A stretch of 64,000 bases of DNA. It comes from Bombyx mori (taxonomy: Eukaryota > Arthropoda > Insecta > Lepidoptera > Bombycidae). The DNA is taken from contig NC_085128.1 in NCBI RefSeq assembly GCF_030269925.1, forward strand, positions 13,270,501-13,334,500, read 5' to 3'. This document shows, piece by piece, positions 23,601 through 32,550 of this stretch; within the stretch, counting starts at the first letter, position 1; each line of letters opens with the position of its first letter. A program made the position numbers and the translations under genes. Below the pieces are notes generated by a model. The model was given only the letters and a program-made list of their open reading frames with translations. It was not told the DNA's origin and did no database searches.

Positions 23601-24166
23601 CATGCAAATAAAAGAAAACTTATCAAAACGGTCATTATGTAAATGTGCTTAGTACTAACACGATGCTGCTAAAAGGCAACAGAAAGTGCGCGATGCTTAC
23701 TTTGAGACCTTAGTTAGTTTGAGACGTTAGTATTGTGTCACACTAATCGCAAAAAAATCTAAAGCAAATGAAGAGTCGTTTTCATTTAATTAAATAATTG
23801 TAGTGGCATAGTGATGAGTGTAATTGTCAGATCAGACGTGATGAATGCTGTGTACTAAATTTGCAGGGTTCCCCGGCCGACATAGTTCAGTTGACGAGAG
23901 CTATAAAAGCTCGAGTGCAAACGAGCAAGAAGCCGGCGGGCGGCGCGCGCGGCCACATCGCGCCCTCGCAGTCGGCCGCCGCGCGCCTCGACGCCGACGC
24001 GGACGACTGCGGCGACCGGCTGGCGGCGGCGCCCGGTGCGCCCGAGTACCAGTCCAACGTCGACGGCATGCGGGACGACAACGAAACCAAACCCCTGAAA
24101 AGGAAAGAGCCAGTCGACGACGAAACCTCGCCGAAGAGACAGTGCCCCGAAATAGTAATAGATTGA
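14668..24166 (+). CDS. RanBP3: Ran-binding protein 3 (RanBP3), six exons
   Basis: Inferred join: 14668-14686, 20077-20202, 20538-20914, 21701-21847, 22758-23021, 23867-24166, giving 410 residues. Phases agree at every junction and each intron has GT...AG. RanBP3 is a nuclear Ran-GTP-binding cofactor of the exportin CRM1 (family knowledge). The sequence shows SVLRPPQL (about residue 50), the FG-type motif FVFGQN (125-130), and a Ran-binding domain from GEEDETNVLQ (about 214) through RERGRGVLRLN and SLRVVLNTKLW to GSPADIVQLTRAI (about 325). The acidic C-terminus has a bipartite basic cluster, PLKRKEP...SPKRQ, a likely nuclear signal. The first exon (MPKSRR, ending G|GTGAGT) is the least certain part, though its phase 1 matches the next acceptor. 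Exons 5 and 6 are strikingly GC-rich against AT-rich introns. Confidence 0.85.
15413..15640 (+). repeat. Unclassified interspersed repeat, copy 1
   Basis: Shares 'ataatatcaagggttgaaag', 'atttcgtttaagc', 'tttgtaattaaa', 'aaatagctgaagaa' and 'tttaaatgactct' in the same order with 33147-33390. No coding capacity or defined ends. It is in RanBP3 intron 1. Confidence 0.6.
15895..16345 (-). mobile_element. LINE 3' relic with RT C-terminal coding
   Basis: A minus-strand frame at 16138-16338 ends with TRFSRTNLGKHSPTPRLTNL...LDIFGDSLPIFKNKI. This is the pattern of the extreme C-terminus of a non-LTR reverse transcriptase ('RTNLGKNSP..R' followed by 'IDIF..S...FK'). It is followed by a 3' UTR and an (AAAT)n-type tail (plus-strand TTTA repeats at 15897-15917). 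Family uncertain. Confidence 0.55.
16346..18101. other. RanBP3 intron 1, no gene seen
   Basis: AT-rich intronic sequence. The minus-strand 85-codon frame at 17311-17568 is hydrophobic but resembles no family I know and is not supported. No repeat family identified. Confidence 0.4.
18102..18490 (-). mobile_element. Bm1-type SINE, nearly full length
   Basis: The reverse copy runs from the A-tail (plus T-run at 18102) through the whole Bm1 body. It stops inside the tRNA head just past the B-box-like 'ggaattcgaacaccggtg'. The A-box half of the head is missing. RanBP3 intron 1. Confidence 0.9.
18491..19574. other. RanBP3 intron 1, no gene seen
   Basis: AT-rich sequence with no open frame of interest and no recognised repeat. 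Confidence 0.4.
19575..20033 (-). mobile_element. Full-length Bm1-type SINE next to RanBP3 exon 2
   Basis: Complete reverse copy: T-run at 19577, entire body, and tRNA-like head with B-box-like 'gattcgaacac' and A-box-like 'cctttaggccac' near 20013-20024. It ends 43 bp before the exon at 20077. An open frame from inside the SINE (19857) runs without stop into that exon in the RanBP3 frame. Confidence 0.9.
21163..21296 (-). mobile_element. Bm1-type SINE, 3' fragment
   Basis: Only the 3'-most ~130 bp of Bm1 in reverse, from the T-run at 21163 to 'aaggtctcagtatag'. In RanBP3 intron 3. Confidence 0.8.
21936..22166 (+). mobile_element. Solo LTR, 231 bp, with 5-bp target duplication
   Basis: Starts TGTTCCGTGC and ends CCTTAACA (TG...CA ends). 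It is flanked by CCCTG at 21931-21935 and 22167-22171, the classic signature of an LTR-retrotransposon solo LTR. It contains 'gagaataaaaat', a possible poly(A) signal. A second copy is at 2379-4251. In RanBP3 intron 4. The internal region and family are not present in the window. Confidence 0.85.
22287..22400 (-). mobile_element. Short SINE family B
   Basis: Reverse copy of the repeat at 9195-9310: T-run, 'tgtccttgtagacagacgag', 'ggcccacctgatggtgagtg', 'cgtcgcccatggacttcagc', ending 'gccaagccgctgcctacc'. In RanBP3 intron 4, between the solo LTR and a Bm1 copy. Confidence 0.8.
22432..22672 (-). mobile_element. Bm1-type SINE with 13-bp target duplication
   Basis: A 5'-truncated reverse Bm1 body flanked by perfect CAGTTAAGGTTTT repeats at 22419-22431 and 22673-22685. 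The duplication proves that this truncated body (starting at 'ggtggtaggacc') was itself the integrated unit. It ends 85 bp before RanBP3 exon 5. Confidence 0.9.
23131..23415 (+). mobile_element. Helitron-like non-autonomous element
   Basis: Starts TCTTCTATACTAATATAATA and contains 'ggtccgatttgaaaaattct', 'gttagatggcccatttattg', 'ggttataggctgtataac'. It ends in 'cgcggacggagtcgcgggca', the widespread lepidopteran pattern of Helitron-derived elements. The terminal CTAG is degraded. In RanBP3 intron 5. Confidence 0.6.
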
Positions 24167-24505
24167 TGTCGCGCGTGACGCTCGCGCTGACACGGCGGTA
24201 CACGAACTTAGTGCTGACAAGCGGACAATGCATTCGACTTTACGAGCTCTGGGTTCAAACAAATCTTGTATATTATGTGACTAATAGATTGTGTAGTAAT
24301 ATTTATAAATACATAATTAAATTATAACGATGCAACATTGTTGGTTATTACTGATGCAATGGCCATATTTAGAGACCACACTGGCATTTAAACTTAGTAC
24401 AAACTTGTGGTATTTTGTGGGTTGAGCTCGAAATTTTCATTTTCACATTCCAAAGGTTGCACGGAGGGCCACGCGGCCCCCGCGCTCGGCCAGAGCTGGA
24501 AACCA

Positions 24506-24511
24506 AATAAA
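24506..24511 (+). promoter_or_regulatory. Candidate RanBP3 poly(A) signal
   Basis: AATAAA 340 bp after the RanBP3 stop codon. A second AATAAA lies at 24831-24836. Either could end the transcript; downstream sequence to 25283 holds only AT-rich DNA and ATT repeats. Confidence 0.45.
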
Positions 24512-25283
24512 ACACTGAAATGATTATTTTCATATAGAATATAACAAATAAATAATTTCTTAAAAGTTTGGGCTTATATTCATTATGATTGATCCAGAGT
24601 ATGTATCTTGTTCCTTATTATTCCTTAACCAAATGTGCTGTAAATAATCAAGAGATAAAATAATAAGCATTTCGGACAGTGAATTTCCTCGAGAAAAAGA
24701 AGGTCCAAATTGTTGTAACGGTCATACCGACATTGGAAATCAGACGCCACGGTCCATTGAAACATGATGAGGCGAGCTGGATTCATATCAATCATTATTA
24801 TTATTTACAGTATATTTTTGAAATGTTATGAATAAAAAAGCTTTTTATAAAACGGTTTATAATTTTAAAATACTATTATATTGAAGGGCGCGTGTCTCCG
24901 ACCCGAGAGATACCAGCGTAGAGTTCCAGACTGAGAAATCTCGTCTTTGTAATATGTATGATTATTATTATTATTTATTTATATTTATTTAAAATCTTAT
25001 TAATTAGACAATATTATTATTATTAGTATAGACTCAATAGTGCTTCAATAATCATATTATCCCAACCGTTTTAGCTTAAATGCTCGACTTCCTTACCACA
25101 GAACCAGAAGGACGTTAGGACTGTGCAAACAAAACCCACAAACTTAAGAGCTGAATTGTAACTCGGAACAGTAGGAAATACTCATCGCATTGTGAATTCC
25201 ATCAGCAACCCTGAGACAATATCGTAGTCTTAACTGTATGACCGTTGTCACAGCCTTCGAATGTGCGACTGTTTTGAGGCAGT
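24512..25283. other. Intergenic, AT-rich
   Basis: Downstream of RanBP3. Contains ATT/TTTA microsatellite runs at about 24961-25025. No gene seen. Confidence 0.4.
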
Positions 25284-25324
25284 TATTTTTTTTAATGCTT
25301 AGATGGGTGAACGAGCTCACAGCC

Positions 25325-25742
25325 ACTTCGATAAAGCAGCACGACACGAGAACCCTCTTATCGTGGCCGCCGGTAACTACACTCCCGATCCTGCGGACAG
25401 AATGGAAAGCAGTCGACGTCGCCCCAAACGTCATTTCGTATCCTCCCGATCCACTAACGGTGCTTTTAGGTAACTCAAGCACCGGTCATCGTTCTCGTCG
25501 AACCCGTCGCTTGCAACGAAGGGCTCGACGAGTAAATCAACCCTCAGACACAGCCCACTGAGTTTCTTGCCGGATCTTCTCAGTGGGGCGCGTTTCCGAT
25601 CCGGTGGTAGATTCTGCGAAGCACGGCTATTGCTAGGGTTCGTGCTAGCAACGTCGTCAGGTTTGAGCCCCATGAGCACACCTACTAGTTAAGGTACCGC
25701 TGAAATAGCCTCTCAAGGCTATCAGCTTAAGTAAAAAAAAAA
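25325..25742 (+). mobile_element. Jockey-type LINE tail inserted in Bm1
   Basis: The first codons read FDKAARHENPLIVAAGNYTP and DRMESSRRRPKRH, the C-terminus of a jockey-clade reverse transcriptase. A 3' UTR tail with 'gatccggtggtagattctgc' follows, ending in an A-run at 25733-25742. GAGCTCA of the Bm1 target is repeated on both sides (25313-25319 and 25743-25749), consistent with target-site duplication. Confidence 0.8.
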
Positions 25743-25964
25743 GAGCTCAGCCCACCAGGTGTTAAGTGGTTACTCGAGCCCATAGATATCTACAAGGTAA
25801 GTGCGCCACCCACCTTGACATATAAGTTCTAAGGTCTCAAGTATAGTTACAACGGCTGCCCCATCCTTCAAACCGAAACACATTACTGCTTCACGGCAGA
25901 AATAGGCAGGGTGGTGGTACTCAAAATCAAGCCCGCAAAATTCTAATTTGCGTAATTATCAGCG

Positions 25965-26090
25965 ATAGGCAGCGGCTTGGCTCTGCCCCTGGCATTGCTG
26001 AAGTCCATGGGCGACGGTAACCACTCACCATCAGGTGGGCCGTATGCTCGTCTGACTACAAGGGCAATAAAAAAAAAAAATAAAAAAAAA
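25965..26090 (+). mobile_element. Short SINE family B inserted in Bm1
   Basis: Canonical copy ('gataggcagcggcttggctc' to 'caagggcaataaaaaa') with a long A-rich tail. AATTA-like sequence lies on both sides. It interrupts the Bm1 copy 25284-26298. Confidence 0.8.
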
Positions 26091-26860
26091 AATTACACGC
26101 AATTTAGAATTTTGCCGGCTTGATTTTTATTATACGATGCTACCGTGCTTACTTCACCGTGGAAGTCAATCGTGTACATTTGTTGAGTACGTATTTCATT
26201 AGAAAAATTGGTACCAGCCTGCGAGATTCGAACACCGGTGCATCGCTCAACACGTATGCACCGGACGTCTTATCCCTTAGACCACGACGACTGCCAAATG
26301 CCAAAAGCTGGCAGCTTAGTAACTTTTTATTTATTATTTGTATATTTAAGACGCGATGAGCTTTCGATCCACCTTTTTTTTTTTTTTTTTTTTTTTTTGG
26401 TCAGGAGGAAATCGCCGGACTTCCGCCCTTTTCTGGGGATACTGGGCGGGGTATGTCAGAGTCGAACTGACTAAAACCTCCTGTCGCTCAACAACCAACG
26501 TCCAAACCTCGCATGAGACAGAACTCATGACAAGGCAAAGGGGGGAAAGTGAAGCGTTTAGTGCGGAGCACATCTCTCCCATCACCCTCCCCCTCGGGAC
26601 GCCGGACTGGCGGTCGTCGGCGCCACGACCACCAGCCCTCTCGGTCGGCAGACTGTCCGAAGCCCGCCTAGATGGCGCCGGTTAGAGTGGGTTACCCTAC
26701 GGAATACCCCGCTGGGCCAGAACCAGCGTGGGTCGAGGATAGCCGGCCTTCCATCACCCGGATGCTCTTGCGTAAAACGCGTGCAGAGCAGCTTGCACGT
26801 CGTCTTCTTAGGCCCCCCTCGCCGGTCCCCAGACCGACATGTGAGGGGGACCCGAAACAC

Positions 26861-29800
26861 TTAGAGGGCCAGGGCTTGGGCGAGATCCGCCTCCCTGGCC
26901 CCCGCTCGACGGCGGCGGGATTGTGCGTCTCTCACGCGCCCCGCCGCCTCCTTCTGCGAGATGGTGCACTCGCAGAAGTCGAGCATCGCCTTCCACGACT
27001 CGTCGTCGCCGAGCATCGATGCCACAACACTCGGCAACGACAAGTCGGTTCCTATTTTTGCGACGAGGACACGGCGCCACCCCTCCCATGCGGGGCAGGC
27101 GACGAGCGTATGCTCTGCCGTGTCCAAGTCGCAACCACAATGGTGGCACTCTGCCGTCGGCTCGGCTGTGATCCGGTGCAGGAACTCACCGAAACAACCA
27201 TGCCCAGTGAGCACCTGCGTAAGCCGGAAAGTGAGGCGTCCTCTGTCACGATTCACCCAATCCACAAGGACCGGGCGAATCGCCTCGACGGTCCTACGAC
27301 CAGCCGAAGGATCAGCCAGCCGTCTGGACCATGACTCCAGCACGGACCGCCGAGATTGGGCCCTCCGTGCTCTGACCACACTGGGGCTGGGACGCGCCAC
27401 GCCCCGGGCACGAAGTTCAGCCCGCCACCTATAGTCAGCGGCGAGCGCCTCCGCTTCCAGAACCCAAGGCGGCGTCCCAGCCAGTACACACGCCGCCTCA
27501 AAGGAGATGGTGCGATAACCACGGATGACCCTGACCGCGATGGTGCGTTGCGGCCGTTGCAGCAGCTTCGCCACCCCCACGGCCAGGGACTGGCCCCACA
27601 CGGGCGCCCCGTATAGGGCCATTGATCGCACCACCCCCGTATAGAGACGGCGCGTCACCTGGTCAGGCCCCCCGACGCTGGGCAGAAGCCGGCTTAGCGC
27701 GCCGGCCACCCCCAACAAACGAGGGACCAGGTTCTGAAAGTGAGCACGGAAGGTCCAACGACTGTCCAGAATGAGGCCGAGGTACTTCAACTGCACCCCG
27801 ACCCCGATACGGACGCCTCCAACCACGATATGGGCATCGACAGGTGGCACTCTCCGGGGCCTGTGGAACCACATGGCCTCGGATTTACTGAGCGCCACGT
27901 CGAGGCCCAATCTCCTAATTTTGCCGACGACATGCGCCACCCCAGCCGTAGCAAGACGGGCAGACTCAGCAAAACTCCCCCCCCGGGCCACGACCAACGT
28001 GTCGTCCGCGTAACATATTACGCTCAGGCCCGGGAGGAGGGCACCTCTCAGCACCCAGTCATACCCGATATTCCACAAAAGGGGGCCGAGCACCGACCCC
28101 TGTGGAACACCGCGCACGACCGGGAACCGGTGCAGGATCCCACCATGTCCGGTACACGTGACCGATCTGTCCTCTAAGTAGGAACCCACCAGCCGGCGAA
28201 GGTAGGGGGGCACTCTATGTCGTTCCAGCGCCCCCCCTATCACGGACCAGGGCAGGGTGTTAAACGCATTGGCGATATCGAGCGACACCGCCAAAGCCAC
28301 CCCACCCCTGGAGACGGCCTCCTCCGAGAGGGCCCGCACGCGAAGGATCGCGTCTACCGTTGAGCGGCCCTCTCGGAAGCCATACTGCTCCGCCGACAGA
28401 TCGGGTCCCACCCCGACCAGATGCTGGATGATGCGGGCTGCCAGAATGCGTTCCAGCAGCTTGCCCACCTCATCCAGCAACACGATGGGACGGTACCCGG
28501 CGGCAGTATCCGCCGGGCGCCCCTCCTTTCTCAACAGCACGAGTCTGCCCGTCCTCCACGATGAAGGAAACCGTCCCGACTCGAGGCAGGAGTTGTAAAG
28601 TCTCAAGAGTCGGTCCCCTAGGGCACCAAGAGCCAAGGCCCAAACCCGGCCATGGACGCCATCCGGGCCGGGTGCAGTGTCCTTCGCGCACATTTTGCGA
28701 ACGGCCACACGGAGCTCCGCCCCCGTTATATGGGGCACCTCAGCAGGGACTTCGCCGTCGTAGTCCGGCGGCGCGTCCATAGCGGGAGCGACAAATCCCT
28801 CCCGCTCCTGCGGGAAAAGCACCGAGACGATGTCCCGCAGCTGCTGAGGCTGGAGACGCTCCGTGATCGGGGGGGCCCATGGGCGCATTTTATTGCGCAC
28901 CATATGATAGGGCCGTCCCCACGGATCCTCATCCAGCGTCTCCAAGAGACCCTCCATGTGTTGGTTCTTGGCTCTTCTGATGGCCAGCTGCAATGCCCTC
29001 TGCGCGACGCGGAATGCGCCGTGCAGCCGGGCCTCTGCTGCCGCGAACGCAATCGGATCGTTGCGCCGCGGCAGGCGGCGGCGGCGATGCCTGGCGCACT
29101 CGCGCCTCGCCCGAACGCACTCCACGCGGAGTTGCGCAATTTCGGGCGACCACCAGTACGCCTGGCGATTAGGAAGTCGAGGGCCGATCCGGGGCATCGA
29201 CGCATCACAGATGCGACGCATCGTGTCCCGGAACCACCCTGCCTCTCCCTCGACCTCGACCGGGTGTGGACGCATGGGCGCCCACGCCGCCACCGTAGAG
29301 GCTTCCATCAGGAGCTCCTTATTCAGGCGCTTCAGTGCCCACTTGGGGAATGACCGGGACGCACCACGGGGGTAGTCCCCGTGGACGTCCGCGACTGTGG
29401 AGCGGGCGGAGAGATCAAACCGAATATATCGGTGATCTGACAGTGTCTCCGCCCCCTCCAAAACTCTCCAGTCGCGGATACGGCGTGCGATGGCCGGGCT
29501 TGCGAACGTAACGTCCACAATAGACTCGCCCTGCCACCGCACGCACGTCGCAACCGAACCTCTATTCAACAAACAGAGACCGGCCGCGTTCGCCCACCTC
29601 TCCAGTAGCCTACCACGAGCGTCCGAGCGGGGGGAGCCCCATGCGACAGACTTCGCATTGAGATCCCCCGCGAGAATCACTGGACGGGGAGCGAGGCGGC
29701 GAGCAATCGCCCCGATCCCGCCCAGGAAATGCCCGAACTCGACAGTAGGCCTGTTCGGAGAGAAGTACGCCCCGATCACGACGGTCCCTTCCAACTGCAC

Positions 29801-30043
29801 CGCGACGAACCCTTGGCCCCTGGTCACCATCGCCAGGGGGGGGATCGCCGCGTCTCTTCTTATGGCTATGGCCGCCAGGCCGCCATCGTCCCCGAACCAG
29901 CAATCATTTGCCGGGGGAACGAAATATGGCTCGGCGACCACAGCCACATCTATAGACCACTCCGCCATACTCTGAGACAGCATGTCCTGAGCTCTGGCGG
30001 AGTGGTTCAGGTTTCCTTGGAGGAAGCGATAGGTGCGGTCCAT
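26861..30043 (-). CDS. R1-clade LINE ORF2 (endonuclease / reverse transcriptase)
   Basis: 1060 residues. The N-terminus (about 1-220) is an apurinic-type endonuclease that nicks target DNA: QGNLNHSARAQD at the start, GDLNAKSVAWGS in the middle, and the catalytic SDHRYI near its end. The central reverse transcriptase includes KDTAPGPDGVHG, GYRPIVLLDEVGKLLE, QYGFREGRST, VPQGSVLGPLLW and the catalytic YADDT at residue 678. Near the C-terminus CHHCGCDLDTAEHTLVAC (966-983) is the CCHC motif typical of R1-clade elements. The enzyme primes cDNA synthesis at the nicked target. All visible catalytic motifs are present and no stop or frameshift interrupts the frame. Confidence 0.93.
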   Translation of the reverse strand: MDRTYRFLQGNLNHSARAQDMLSQSMAEWSIDVAVVAEPYFVPPANDCWFGDDGGLAAIAIRRDAAIPPLAMVTRGQGFVAVQLEGTVVIGAYFSPNRPTVEFGHFLGGIGAIARRLAPRPVILAGDLNAKSVAWGSPRSDARGRLLERWANAAGLCLLNRGSVATCVRWQGESIVDVTFASPAIARRIRDWRVLEGAETLSDHRYIRFDLSARSTVADVHGDYPRGASRSFPKWALKRLNKELLMEASTVAAWAPMRPHPVEVEGEAGWFRDTMRRICDASMPRIGPRLPNRQAYWWSPEIAQLRVECVRARRECARHRRRRLPRRNDPIAFAAAEARLHGAFRVAQRALQLAIRRAKNQHMEGLLETLDEDPWGRPYHMVRNKMRPWAPPITERLQPQQLRDIVSVLFPQEREGFVAPAMDAPPDYDGEVPAEVPHITGAELRVAVRKMCAKDTAPGPDGVHGRVWALALGALGDRLLRLYNSCLESGRFPSSWRTGRLVLLRKEGRPADTAAGYRPIVLLDEVGKLLERILAARIIQHLVGVGPDLSAEQYGFREGRSTVDAILRVRALSEEAVSRGGVALAVSLDIANAFNTLPWSVIGGALERHRVPPYLRRLVGSYLEDRSVTCTGHGGILHRFPVVRGVPQGSVLGPLLWNIGYDWVLRGALLPGLSVICYADDTLVVARGGSFAESARLATAGVAHVVGKIRRLGLDVALSKSEAMWFHRPRRVPPVDAHIVVGGVRIGVGVQLKYLGLILDSRWTFRAHFQNLVPRLLGVAGALSRLLPSVGGPDQVTRRLYTGVVRSMALYGAPVWGQSLAVGVAKLLQRPQRTIAVRVIRGYRTISFEAACVLAGTPPWVLEAEALAADYRWRAELRARGVARPSPSVVRARRAQSRRSVLESWSRRLADPSAGRRTVEAIRPVLVDWVNRDRGRLTFRLTQVLTGHGCFGEFLHRITAEPTAECHHCGCDLDTAEHTLVACPAWEGWRRVLVAKIGTDLSLPSVVASMLGDDESWKAMLDFCECTISQKEAAGRVRDAQSRRRRAGAREADLAQALAL

Positions 30044-32343
30044 TACTGTTGGACCACATCCATCGCTCCCTCCCCTTCACCGCTGCCCCCACCCTCCGGC
30101 ACCGGTGCCGCAGCGGGGATTACAGCGTTGGCCAGTGCTCCTCTGGCCAACTTTCTCCTCTGCCGGCGCTTTGACTTCCGGTGCCGGTTGCGTTCGGTGT
30201 TATCACCGGACGGGAGGCACGCCTTTCCTCCCGCCCGGTGGTTAGCCCCGCGCCCGGCCGCAGCGCACAGAGCGCAGTGCGGGGCGGCCGCGCAGGACGC
30301 CGCTTTATGGCCCGGCTGGCCGCAGCGGAAACACAGACCGCTGCGGTCAACCGAGCTAGTGCACCTGGCGAGACCGTGTCCGGTGCTAAAGCACCGGAGA
30401 CATCGCCAGGCGCGTGGTTCAAGCAGGCGCACGTGGGCCGCTATCCAGCCCACGCGCAGCCTGCCTGGATTCCCCGACGGTCCCCCGGGCGGAGGAGCAG
30501 CCAGGGAGGCAGCCGTCTCCAACGGGCAACGCACCCACACTGAGCTGGCCCCGTTATAACCACGGCGCAGCTCACCCACGGTTACATTCTCCGGTGCACA
30601 GTTGCCCTGGGTAGCGACGGCCGCTCTCACCTCATCCCTGGTGGTGCAGTCGTCCAGGCCGGTCACTCTTAATTCCGCCATTTTTACCGGCCTGTGCACC
30701 CGCACCTCCTCCTCAGGCAAGACCATACGGAGCTTCGCCGCCAGACGCTCCGCGATGCCGGGACTATCGGCACCGGGACACTCTAACAGCTTGGCCCCAT
30801 TGGCCGTCTGCCTGCTGCGGAGGCCCTCCTCCGCCCCAATCTCGTCCAGGTTGACTGCTTCACGCGCCCGGGCCATCACATCATTATATGTGATGCCCTT
30901 GGCCTCAGCGGCAGGCAGTAAAGTTAGAACCACTGCCGCTGATCGCGGCGCCCGCGACGACTTCTTCCCTTTTTTTTTTGTTTTTTTGTTTTTCTTGGCG
31001 GCTACAGGTGCTCGACCCTGTTGGGGTGCAGCCTGAACCGCCATGGCCACTGGTGCTCTACCCATTTGGGGAGCTGCCAGTGAGGCCTTTTTGGCACCCC
31101 GCCGGGCCACCACGTTCCACCCCTCGTCCATGTCTGACGGGGGCGGAGGCAGCGGACGGGACTGGGGTGCTTGTGATGGAGGCTTCGCGTTAGCGCCGCC
31201 CCCTCGCTTAGTTCGATCCCGTCCCGGGCCCGACCTGGTGGCCGGAGCCCGTACGGGAGCGGAGCGGGTGGCCAAAGCACCCGTCACTGCCGGTTGCCTA
31301 ACGTCGGCCGAAACAGTCACTCTCGCCTCGAGAGCCGCTAGCCTCCCGCCCAGCTTTTCTACTACAGCCTGGACGGTGCGGTTGATGACCTCGTCCAGGC
31401 TGAAGGTCTTCGGTTCTGGCGGAGCCAGCATCCGTGGCCCCGCGAGTGCTTGCTGCCGCGCGGCGGCGGTCGTCTCTCTAGAGCGCGGTGACGGGAGACG
31501 CGGACGCTCCTGTGCCGCACGCGGTGGTGGCAGCACAGGCCACTGATCACCAGTCAGCGCCGGGAGACGGGAGCTCCGAGGGGCTCCAGCGACCCAGGAC
31601 GTCGCTGCTCCATCATCGGGCCGTTGCCGAGCTTGGAGCTGTGCTCGAAGTCTCAAATTCTCCGCCATCAGCTGTACCACCTGGTCATTGGCAGAAGCAA
31701 CCGATGGCAGAACTTTCGAGACCTGCGAGACCACTTCTCGCAGTTTACGACCAGCGGCTTTGGTCTTGGTGCCATTGGCCGCGTATGATTTCACGGTCTT
31801 CATGGCCCTGTCTATGACCATGGCAGGATCCTGAAGGCCGCTCTCTTCCTCCTCTGTCGTCTGCCCATCCAACGAGGCGACAGACATTGACACTGATGAT
31901 GGCGCCGGTGACGGCGCGCCCCTTTTCCGGGCGGGTCTCCCTCTAGGGGGCGGCATCTCCTCCGCAGCAGAGGCTGCATCGGAGATTACCAACACCTTTT
32001 CCGGCGGGGCATCTGCGCCAGAGGATGACGCTGGCTCCCCTACCCCCTCACGAGAGGAAGCTCGCCAAGACTTCCTCTTCCGCCTAATCTTCTTGGCGGT
32101 TGTCCCTTTCGGACCAGCCGCCTCGCCTTCGCTGACGAGCGCAGAGCGCGTCGAGCCAGCGCTGTCACACCTCGGTTCGACGGGTTTTCCGCTGCCCGTC
32201 GCACAGCCCCCTTCATCGTGGCATGCTTTGCCCCCCCCAGAATACGCGGGGCAGCATGCTCCCACCGAGGTGGAAGCACGGAGGGATTCTCCACCTAGGG
32301 TGGTACCCTCCTGGGGTAATTTTATTTTTAAGTTTGCCATCAT
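30043..32343 (-). CDS. R1-clade LINE ORF1 (gag-like, zinc knuckle)
   Basis: A 766-residue RNA-binding nucleocapsid-like protein needed to form the retrotransposition RNP (family knowledge). The first two-thirds are low-complexity, Ala/Pro/Arg-rich, with basic patches such as KKNKKTKKKGKKS. The conserved core around TYNDVMARAREAV precedes three zinc-knuckle-type motifs at about residues 645-710: CLRCFSTGHGLARC, CFRCGQPGHKAASC and a longer CALC...H...C. A basic stretch (RHRKSKRRQRRK) follows. The stop codon overlaps the ORF2 start as TAATG at 30045-30041. In the silkworm R1-clade element SART1, a UAAUG of this kind couples translation of the two ORFs, so reinitiation is the likely mode here (inference). 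The first in-frame ATG was taken as start. Confidence 0.9.
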   Translation of the reverse strand: MMANLKIKLPQEGTTLGGESLRASTSVGACCPAYSGGGKACHDEGGCATGSGKPVEPRCDSAGSTRSALVSEGEAAGPKGTTAKKIRRKRKSWRASSREGVGEPASSSGADAPPEKVLVISDAASAAEEMPPPRGRPARKRGAPSPAPSSVSMSVASLDGQTTEEEESGLQDPAMVIDRAMKTVKSYAANGTKTKAAGRKLREVVSQVSKVLPSVASANDQVVQLMAENLRLRAQLQARQRPDDGAATSWVAGAPRSSRLPALTGDQWPVLPPPRAAQERPRLPSPRSRETTAAARQQALAGPRMLAPPEPKTFSLDEVINRTVQAVVEKLGGRLAALEARVTVSADVRQPAVTGALATRSAPVRAPATRSGPGRDRTKRGGGANAKPPSQAPQSRPLPPPPSDMDEGWNVVARRGAKKASLAAPQMGRAPVAMAVQAAPQQGRAPVAAKKNKKTKKKGKKSSRAPRSAAVVLTLLPAAEAKGITYNDVMARAREAVNLDEIGAEEGLRSRQTANGAKLLECPGADSPGIAERLAAKLRMVLPEEEVRVHRPVKMAELRVTGLDDCTTRDEVRAAVATQGNCAPENVTVGELRRGYNGASSVWVRCPLETAASLAAPPPGGPSGNPGRLRVGWIAAHVRLLEPRAWRCLRCFSTGHGLARCTSSVDRSGLCFRCGQPGHKAASCAAAPHCALCAAAGRGANHRAGGKACLPSGDNTERNRHRKSKRRQRRKLARGALANAVIPAAAPVPEGGGSGEGEGAMDVVQQ

Positions 32344-32550
32344 TTTTTGGTCCTTTGTTATTTAACCAGGGGTCGGTCCCCTGGGACGGCCCTTACGACT
32401 GGACTCCCTCCAGCCACTCATCTCATCACCGGGCACGTCACAAGCTTAAGATTAGGGCATTTTTTATAGAGGTACACATCCTCGCGGCCCCTGCTAGGCA
32501 GCGGCCCCCGTCCCCTACTCGGTAGGGATTACGGTATGCTTCTACGAAGC

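Larger units (their letters stand above)
25284..26298 (-). mobile_element. Bm1-type SINE broken by two later insertions
   Basis: A reverse Bm1 copy in pieces: 25284-25324 (A-tail side), 25743-25924 (middle), and 26091-26298 (body plus full tRNA head with A- and B-box-like sequences). The first gap is filled by a jockey tail, the second by SINE B. Between 25925 and 25962 the Bm1 stretch 'cccgcaaaattctaatttgc' is in the opposite orientation, so a short inversion is also present. Confidence 0.8.

Noticed and set aside
23845..24327. 160-codon frame and several minus-strand frames over 23855-24262
   Set aside because: Shadows of the GC-rich last RanBP3 exon in other frames.
26672..32525. Many plus-strand open frames of 60-276 codons opposite the LINE ORFs
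   Set aside because: They are antisense shadows of the GC-rich ORF1 and ORF2, which carry all recognisable motifs on the minus strand.
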